Source: Paratractidigestivibacter sp963591565 (GTDB lineage: Bacteria; Actinomycetota; Coriobacteriia; Coriobacteriales; Atopobiaceae). From it: a stretch of DNA of 16,159 nt. Position numbers and translations under genes: made by a program. Below, one piece after another: positions 1 through 4,884 of the stretch. Numbering within the stretch: the first letter of the stretch is position 1; every line of letters starts with the position of its first letter. The notes under the pieces were generated by a model that worked only from the letters and a program-made list of their open reading frames with translations, did not search any database and was not told where the DNA came from. Location: assembly GCA_963591565.1 (NCBI GenBank), contig CAVAUD010000040.1:1-16159 (forward strand), in the 5' to 3' direction.

Positions 1-2
1 GC

Positions 3-455
3 TTAGCCGGTGACGGAGCCCCAGTTGGACTCCATGAAGTTCCAGAGGAAGAAGACGATCAGCGCAAGCACGACGATAAGGACGAGAAGCGCGACGGCGG
101 TCTTGATGCGCGCGGTCTTCTCGCGCGAGGCAAAGATGTCGCGGCGGCCCTTGGGAATCTCGAGGTACTGGCCGTAGTGTAGATCGCGGCGCAGTTGCTC
201 GCCCTGGGCGCGGGAGCGCTTGTACGAGCGGCCGCTGATGGGCGTGCCGGGGTTGGTGTAGCCCGAGTCGTGCGTGACGTTGGGAATCTCGTCCTGGGCG
301 TTGGCGTAGTCGTCGATGGTGCCCATGCTCTGGTGGACGGGGCGTTTGCGCACGTAGGGAGCCGGAGCCGGCGTTGCGGCCGGAGCGGGTGCCGGGTTGG
401 GCACGGCGCCCGTCGCGGGCATGGGGTTTTGAGGAGTGCTGCTGTCGTCGGGCAT
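3..455 (-). CDS. Pro/Ala-rich tail-anchored membrane protein, function unknown
   Basis: A 150-residue protein that I do not recognise as a named family. The N-terminal third is low-complexity Pro/Ala (PAPAPAATPAPAP, about residues 20-32). A polar, charged, presumably cytoplasmic middle follows, and one strong hydrophobic helix (TAVALLVLIVVLALIVFFLW, about 119-138) lies 11 residues before the end, giving a tail-anchored or single-pass topology. The frame is open upstream to 614, but the ATG at 455 is preferred because AAGGAC sits 7 bases before it and the region further upstream reads as a non-coding repeat element. The stop codon is at the window edge, so downstream neighbours are unseen. No catalytic or binding motif is visible. 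Confidence 0.72.
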   Translation of the reverse strand: MPDDSSTPQNPMPATGAVPNPAPAPAATPAPAPYVRKRPVHQSMGTIDDYANAQDEIPNVTHDSGYTNPGTPISGRSYKRSRAQGEQLRRDLHYGQYLEIPKGRRDIFASREKTARIKTAVALLVLIVVLALIVFFLWNFMESNWGSVTG

Positions 456-594
456 GGCCACGTCCTTGCGTAGGTGTTTAAACCACTCAATGATACGGCA
501 TTTCGCGTTTGCGGGGCCGTTTGCGAGGGTTTTACCCGAACGCTGAAAGTCGGCCAAGGCCCTTGGGCCGGGGCAAATCACCTTGCGTGACGCG

Positions 595-732
595 AACTCT
601 GACTTTTCGCACATTAAAATGCGACTCGGCGAGTAGCCGCGCGGTTTGCGACGGCGTTTGCCCAGTTGGCAGGAGCTGCGGACCTCGGGCTACTTAGCGA
701 AGTGGATTTTAAAGTGCGAAATGTCAGAGTTT
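595..732. repeat. Intergenic inverted-repeat element, copy A
   Basis: Bases 595-638 and 688-732 are near reverse complements (about 35 of 44 positions match), so the DNA or its RNA can fold into one long stem. The inner part contains TGCGACTCGGCGAGTAGCC (620-638) and GCCCAGTTGGC (660-670). Both words recur at the same spacing inside the element at 10776-10917, while the outer stems of the two copies differ. It could be a transcribed structured RNA, a terminator-like element or a non-autonomous repeat family. Nothing in the sequence decides among these. Confidence 0.6.
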
Positions 733-780
733 ATGTGCGGGAGGGCCTCGAAGGTGGCAAAGACGGGGCGACGAACAGGA

Positions 781-881
781 AAAAGTGACTAGGGCCGGGC
801 CACAAAAATATTTAAAATTACTTTTCGTCGTGGTCAAGGCTGGGGTGGTCATGCAAAGCGAATAAGGCCCTAGTCACTTTT
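781..881. repeat. Perfect 16-bp inverted repeat flanking an AT-rich spacer
   Basis: AAAAGTGACTAGGGCC at 781-796 is the exact reverse complement of 866-881. The 69-base spacer is AT-rich at its start (aaaaatatttaaaatta). It could form a long-looped hairpin, or be a paired protein-binding site with looping. No transposase or target duplication is visible. Confidence 0.6.
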
Positions 882-989
882 GCCTATACCGTATCGAGAA
901 ACGCCACGTAGACATATACGCGAGCCAGCAGGTAAAACTAGACCCTAGTCAGAAAAACCGCAGGTAGATGGCCGTGCTCCGGCTTTGCT

Positions 990-1018
990 TTGCGGGTTTG
1001 TATCGCTACTCTTCTAAT
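990..1018 (+). promoter_or_regulatory. Candidate promoter of the winged-helix gene
   Basis: TTGCGG (990-995), a 17-base spacer, then TCTAAT (1013-1018), which is one mismatch from TATAAT. Transcription from about 1025 would place the TTG at 990 upstream of the message and supports a downstream translation start. The -35 match is weak (TTG only). Confidence 0.35.
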
Positions 1019-1051
1019 AAAAACCGCTTGTAAATGGCGGTACGCGGGCCA

Positions 1052-1058
1052 AGAGGAA
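1052..1058 (+). promoter_or_regulatory. Ribosome binding site choosing the 1062 start
   Basis: AGAGGAA precedes the GTG at 1062 with a short gap of about 4 bases. No comparable site serves the other in-frame starts (TTG at 990, TTG at 1077). Confidence 0.4.
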
Positions 1059-1061
1059 GTA

Positions 1062-1466
1062 GTGGGGTGTGAGACGTTGGCGAAGAAGATTACCTACCCC
1101 ATAACCTTCGACGTCACCATCAACGAAAGTGAGCTCGCCCTCCTTCAGTTCCTCAACAGGCGCCTGGCCGGCAAAGAAATGGTTTCGCTCACAGCCAAAG
1201 AAATCAGGGAGAAGCTTGGCGTCAGCGACTCGTCGATACGGCGCTGCTACAAGTCCCTGGCCAAGAAAGGCCTCATCTATGTCGGCCCCGGCTTTCGCGA
1301 GGACGGCAGCTGCGCGGGCAACATCTACGCCGTGACCCTCGTGGGCTTTACCTTGCTGGACCTCGAGAAGGAGCAGAAGCTCAGCAAGAAGAAGCCGGCG
1401 GAGAAGAAGCCCGCCAAGGCCGAGAAGGACGCCGCCCGCAAAATCCCAGCTCCCCAGCACGTCTAA
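1062..1466 (+). CDS. Winged-helix DNA-binding protein with Lys/Ala-rich tail
   Basis: About 134 residues from the GTG at 1062. The frame is open further upstream to a TTG at 990, so the start is uncertain. The segment LTAKEIREKLGVSDSSIRRCYKSL reads as a helix-turn-helix. KKGLIYVGPGF...GNIYAVTLVGFTLLDL follows as the wing and continues like MarR or replication-initiator-type winged helices. The last roughly 30 residues are a basic, low-complexity tail (KKKPAEKKPAKAEKDAARK) that may add non-specific DNA affinity. No ligand or metal site is evident. The upstream region carries repeated short motifs that could be operators, so autoregulation is possible. Target genes cannot be inferred. The aminotransferase begins about 100 bases downstream on the same strand with its own ribosome binding site. 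Confidence 0.7.
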   Translation: MGCETLAKKITYPITFDVTINESELALLQFLNRRLAGKEMVSLTAKEIREKLGVSDSSIRRCYKSLAKKGLIYVGPGFREDGSCAGNIYAVTLVGFTLLDLEKEQKLSKKKPAEKKPAKAEKDAARKIPAPQHV

Positions 1467-1503
1467 TCCGTTACGAGACGCGGGCGCCTCGGCCCCGCGC
1501 GAG

Positions 1504-1509
1504 TACAAT
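1504..1509 (+). promoter_or_regulatory. Candidate -10 box for the aminotransferase
   Basis: TACAAT, five of six to TATAAT, lies about 60 bases before the start codon. I see no good -35 at the usual distance, so the call rests on the -10 alone. Confidence 0.25.
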
Positions 1510-1568
1510 GTCTCCAGCAAACAAAGGCCGGTCCGGCCCCGCGACCTGCGGCCTTGAAAGGAGACCCC

Positions 1569-2750
1569 ATGGCAATCAACCAGAAGAGCTACGACTACGG
1601 TGCCCAGAAATCCTCGATCCGCGAGATCGCGGCCTACGGCGGCGCGCGCAAGGCCCAGATCGGTGCCGAGAACGTCTTCGACTTCAGCCTGGGCAACCCC
1701 TCCATCCCCGCTCCCGAGGCCGTCAAGCAGTCCATCATGAAGTCCCTCGAGATGCCCGCGACCGTCCTGCACGGCTACACCCCCGCCAACGGCCTGCCCG
1801 CCGCCCGCGAGGCTGTGGCCGCGAGCCTCAACCGCCGCTTCGACACCGCCTATTCCGCCGGCGACCTCTACCTGACCTGCGGCGCCGCGGCGTCGCTCTC
1901 CATCACCTTCAACGCCCTGGTCAACCCCGGTGACGAGGTCATCGTCATCGCCCCGTACTTCCCCGAGTACCGCGTGTGGATCGAGACCGCCGGCGCCGCT
2001 TGCGTCGAGGTGATGGCAGACGAGAAGACCTTCCAGATCGACGTCGCCGCCGTGGCCGCCGCCATCACGCCCAAGACCAAGGCCGTCATCGTCAACTCGC
2101 CCAACAACCCCGTGGGCTCGGTTTACTCGCGCGAGAACCTCGAGGCCCTGGCCGCGGCCCTGCACGAGGCGCAGGATAAGCTCGGATCCCAGATCTTCCT
2201 GATCTCTGACGAGCCGTACCGCGAGGTCACCTACGGCGCCGAGGTCCCCTGGGTGCCCGCCGTCTACGACCGCACCATCGTGTGCTACTCCTACTCCAAG
2301 AGCCTGTCTCTGCCCGGCGAGCGCGTGGGCTGGATCTTGGTCCCGCCGACCAACCCCGACCACGACGAGCTTCTCGCCGCCATCGCCGGCGCAGGCCGTA
2401 AGCTGGGCTTTGTTTGCGCGCCGGCCCTCTTCCAGCACGTCGTCATCGACTGCGTGGACGAGCCCTGCAACGTCGACGCCTACGCCAAGAACCGCGAGGC
2501 CTTGACCCGCGGCCTCTCGGAGCTGGGCTACGAGTACATTGAGCCCCAGGGCGCCTTCTACCTGTGGGTTAAGGCGCTGGAACCCGACGCCAACGCGTTC
2601 TTCGAGCGCGCAAAGGCCCTTGAACTTCTCCCCGTGCCCTCCGACAGCTTTGGCTGCACCGGCTGGGTCCGCGTGGGCTACTGCGTGAGCTACGAGACCA
2701 TCGTCAACTCCATGCCCGCCTGGAAGAAGCTCGCCGAGAGCTACAAGTAG
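1569..2750 (+). CDS. PLP-dependent class I/II aminotransferase
   Basis: A 393-residue cytoplasmic fold-type I aminotransferase of the aspartate aminotransferase superfamily, of the usual family length. It would transfer an amino group between an amino acid and a 2-oxo acid through pyridoxal phosphate. Visible landmarks are the N-terminal FSLGNPSIPAPEAV substrate segment, GYTPANGLPAAREAVA, the SPNNPVGSVYS cofactor-binding Asn-Pro motif, SDEPYREVTYG with the Asp and Tyr that contact the cofactor, and YSYSKSLSLPGERVG with the Schiff-base lysine at residue 244. WVRVGYCVS near the C-terminus supplies the substrate-carboxylate arginine. The ATG at 1569 is chosen because AAAGGAG lies 5 bases upstream, and an ATG five codons earlier in the frame has no such site. 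Substrate specificity cannot be read from sequence. It appears monocistronic, followed by a strong terminator. Confidence 0.93.
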   Translation: MAINQKSYDYGAQKSSIREIAAYGGARKAQIGAENVFDFSLGNPSIPAPEAVKQSIMKSLEMPATVLHGYTPANGLPAAREAVAASLNRRFDTAYSAGDLYLTCGAAASLSITFNALVNPGDEVIVIAPYFPEYRVWIETAGAACVEVMADEKTFQIDVAAVAAAITPKTKAVIVNSPNNPVGSVYSRENLEALAAALHEAQDKLGSQIFLISDEPYREVTYGAEVPWVPAVYDRTIVCYSYSKSLSLPGERVGWILVPPTNPDHDELLAAIAGAGRKLGFVCAPALFQHVVIDCVDEPCNVDAYAKNREALTRGLSELGYEYIEPQGAFYLWVKALEPDANAFFERAKALELLPVPSDSFGCTGWVRVGYCVSYETIVNSMPAWKKLAESYK

Positions 2751-2766
2751 GCCCCGGGCCCGCCCG

Positions 2767-2787
2767 CGCGGCGATCTTCTCGCCGCG
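2767..2787 (+). other. GC hairpin after the aminotransferase
   Basis: CGCGGCGA, the loop TCTTC, then TCGCCGCG: a perfect 8-bp stem 16 bases after the stop codon. It has no T-tract, so it may protect the 3' end rather than terminate. Confidence 0.4.
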
Positions 2788-2803
2788 GACCACCTTCAAA
2801 TCT

Positions 2804-2845
2804 CGGGCTTGTCTGATACTTCGCGATCAGACAAGCCCGTTTTTT
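2804..2845 (+). terminator. Rho-independent terminator of the aminotransferase gene
   Basis: CGGGCTTGTCTGAT and ATCAGACAAGCCCG form a perfect 14-bp stem around an 8-base loop, followed directly by six T (2840-2845). This is a textbook intrinsic terminator on the plus strand. Confidence 0.92.
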
Positions 2846-2910
2846 GTGGCCAGGTCATCAGACAAGCCCAAAACTACAGCTGAGAAGCCCGAAAACCATC
2901 AGAAAAGTCC
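2826..2910 (+). repeat. Three spaced copies of ATCAGACAAGCCC
   Basis: The right arm of the terminator, ATCAGACAAGCCC (2826-2838), recurs exactly at 2857-2869 and in a degenerate form (ATCAGAAAAGTCC) at 2898-2910. The extra copies lack a matching left arm. They may be remnants of duplicated terminator arms or binding sites. Confidence 0.5.
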
Positions 2911-2954
2911 GGAATTTGCAGGTGGGTCCCGCTCCTAAGACCCCGGGGACAAGG

Positions 2955-2960
2955 TACACT
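2955..2960 (+). promoter_or_regulatory. Candidate -10 box for the binding-protein operon
   Basis: TACACT, four of six to consensus, lies about 38 bases before the GTG start. There is no clear -35, so this is weak. Confidence 0.22.
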
Positions 2961-2997
2961 AGACCAGTTATAGAAACTCACGAGGTAGGGACATGCA

Positions 2998-4884
2998 GTG
3001 GACAAGAACATGACGAGGCGTTCCCTGGCAAGAACGACCCTCGCCGCGCTGGCGGCATCGGTGCCGGCGGCCATGGGCGGCTGCTCTCAGCGGGGCGGCG
3101 GCCAGGGCTTGACCGGCGGCTCAGCCGCGTCCTCCGCCAAGGCCTCCTCCTCGAACCCCCTCACCGTCTACCTTTGGGACACCGACCTCGTCCGTGACCT
3201 CGCCCCCTACATCCGCGAGCAGCTCCCGGGCAAGGACATCCAGTTCATCGGCGGCAACAACGACGTCGACCTCTACAGCTACCTAGAGGAGCACGGCGAG
3301 CTGCCCGACATCATGACCGTCCGCCGCTTCGCCGGTACCGAGGCCCGGGACCTGCGCTCGCATCTTCTCGACTTCGACTCCTACGACGTCGTGACCAAGT
3401 TCTCGTCCTACTCGCTGCAGTACTACAAGGGCGAGGACGGCCAGGTCAACTGGCTGCCCGTGTGCGGCATCCCGCAGACGATCATCGCCAACAAGACCCT
3501 CTTTGATGAGCAGGGCATCGCGATTCCCAACACCTATACCGAGTACGCCCAGGCCTGCCAGGCCTTTGCCGAGAGGGGCATCAAGCCCTACGCCCTCGAC
3601 CTCGCGGCCGACTGGTCGAGTCACGAGATGGTCCAGGCCGGCGGCATCGGCGAGCTGACCAGTCTTGACGGCATCACCTGGCGCGCCAATGCCGAGAGCG
3701 CCCAGGGTGACATCGAGTTCGACGATGCCCTGTGGACCCGCGTATTCTCGCAGGCGGCCAAGATGCTTTCCGACTCGTGCTTTACCCAAGACGACCTCTC
3801 TATCGACACGACCGCCGCGATGGCCCTGTTCACCCAGGGCCAGGCCGCGATGTTCCACGGTTCGCCCATCCACCTCAAGCAGTGCCAAGAGGCGATGCCC
3901 GGCAAGACCCTGGTCCGCATCCCGTACTTCTCGCAGACTTCCAACGACGGGTACGTCTACATGACGCCCTCGCTGCACGTCGCGCTCAATAAAGACCTGG
4001 AAAACGATACCGAGCGCCTGGAGACCGCGCTGGCAATCCTGGACTGCATGCTCTCTGCAGAGGGCCAGAGCCTCATCGCCAACGGCAGCGGCGTCATCTC
4101 GTTCAACCCGGCCGTCGCGCCCATCACCGAGGGCATGATCGGCCTCGAGAGCGAGGTCGAGAACAACAGGTACTACATCCGCTACTCCGCGCAGAAGTCG
4201 TTTGCCGCCAGCGTGAAGGCCGTGAAGGGCCTGCTCACGCACACGATGGACGCCGCCCAGGCCTACGAGGCCTTCCGTACCTCGATGAACGCGAGCGCAG
4301 ACGCGGCGCCCGTGGCCGTGACCTTCGATAACGACTACGCCCTTGACCTCAACGACCGCTGCGGCCGCGACGCCGCCTCGGCCATCCTGGGGACGGTGCG
4401 CGAGGAGACGGGCGCGCAGCTGGCCCTGGCGCCGGCCTGCAACTTCACGGCCCCCATCCACAAGGGCGACCACACGGCTGCCCGCGTCGACCTGCTGGTC
4501 ACCCGTACCCAGACGCCCGCGCTCTACCTCGCGAACCTCACCGGCGCGCAGGTCAAAGAGCTCGTGCGCAAGAATCTGTCGGGCGAGGCCGCCTACTTCA
4601 CCGCCGCGAGCATCTACGGCCTGCCCGTCGCCTCGGGCATGAAGCTCGTCGTGGACAAGGTCAACGGGGGCTTCGAGCTCAATGACGTGCTGGTAGACGG
4701 CGTGTCCATTGCGGCCGAGAAGACCTTCTCGCTGCTTGTGACCGACGATGCGGTGTCTGGTTTGGACGACGGCGTCGCCGCGGACGCGAAGCTCGACGTC
4801 ACCCTTCCCGACGCCTGGGTCAACGCCATGGCAACCGGCCGCCAGCCGGCCGAGCCGCAAGACTACATCGAGGTGCGCAGCTAA
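2998..4884 (+). CDS. Tat-type lipoprotein: solute-binding protein fused to a 5'-nucleotidase C-terminal-like domain
   Basis: A 628-residue exported lipoprotein. The N-terminus MTRRSLART...AAMGGC has a twin-arginine motif and a lipobox cysteine at residue 29, so it should sit on the outer face of the membrane. Residues about 55-430 resemble a family 1 extracellular solute-binding protein (sugar-type): LTVYLWDTD start, LPDIMTVRR, NWLPVCGIPQTIIANKTLFDEQGI, and ALFTQGQAAMFHGSP. Residues about 439-610 resemble the C-terminal domain of 5'-nucleotidases: VREETGAQLALAPACNFTAPI, NLTGAQVKELV at 513-523, then GLPVASGMKLVVDK. The metallophosphatase half of 5'-nucleotidase is absent, so catalysis is not expected. 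The GTG at 2998 is preceded by AGGTAGGG. No permease or ATPase is adjacent. The stop abuts the kinase start, suggesting a sensory partner role. Confidence 0.82.
   Translation: MDKNMTRRSLARTTLAALAASVPAAMGGCSQRGGGQGLTGGSAASSAKASSSNPLTVYLWDTDLVRDLAPYIREQLPGKDIQFIGGNNDVDLYSYLEEHGELPDIMTVRRFAGTEARDLRSHLLDFDSYDVVTKFSSYSLQYYKGEDGQVNWLPVCGIPQTIIANKTLFDEQGIAIPNTYTEYAQACQAFAERGIKPYALDLAADWSSHEMVQAGGIGELTSLDGITWRANAESAQGDIEFDDALWTRVFSQAAKMLSDSCFTQDDLSIDTTAAMALFTQGQAAMFHGSPIHLKQCQEAMPGKTLVRIPYFSQTSNDGYVYMTPSLHVALNKDLENDTERLETALAILDCMLSAEGQSLIANGSGVISFNPAVAPITEGMIGLESEVENNRYYIRYSAQKSFAASVKAVKGLLTHTMDAAQAYEAFRTSMNASADAAPVAVTFDNDYALDLNDRCGRDAASAILGTVREETGAQLALAPACNFTAPIHKGDHTAARVDLLVTRTQTPALYLANLTGAQVKELVRKNLSGEAAYFTAASIYGLPVASGMKLVVDKVNGGFELNDVLVDGVSIAAEKTFSLLVTDDAVSGLDDGVAADAKLDVTLPDAWVNAMATGRQPAEPQDYIEVRS

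Larger units (their letters stand above)
456..1061. other. Long intergenic region rich in inverted and direct repeats
   Basis: About 600 bases between a leftward and a rightward gene with no convincing coding frame. From left to right it holds a 9-bp bulged GC stem (551-570), the 595-732 inverted-repeat element, an AT-rich patch flanked by a perfect 16-bp inverted repeat (781-796 and 866-881), a further partial copy of that repeat word (CCCTAGTCA at 943-951), three similar 17-mers (899, 955, 1021) and a candidate promoter for the winged-helix gene. Each is listed separately. Confidence 0.6.

Noticed and set aside
456..614. N-terminal extension of the first gene to 614
   Set aside because: The ATG at 455 has a proper Shine-Dalgarno site, while the extension overlaps the inverted-repeat element and has no such site.
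990..1061. TTG start at 990 for the winged-helix gene
   Set aside because: A candidate promoter overlaps it, and the extra residues (Cys/Trp-rich) do not look like part of the domain. The downstream GTG has AGAGGA.
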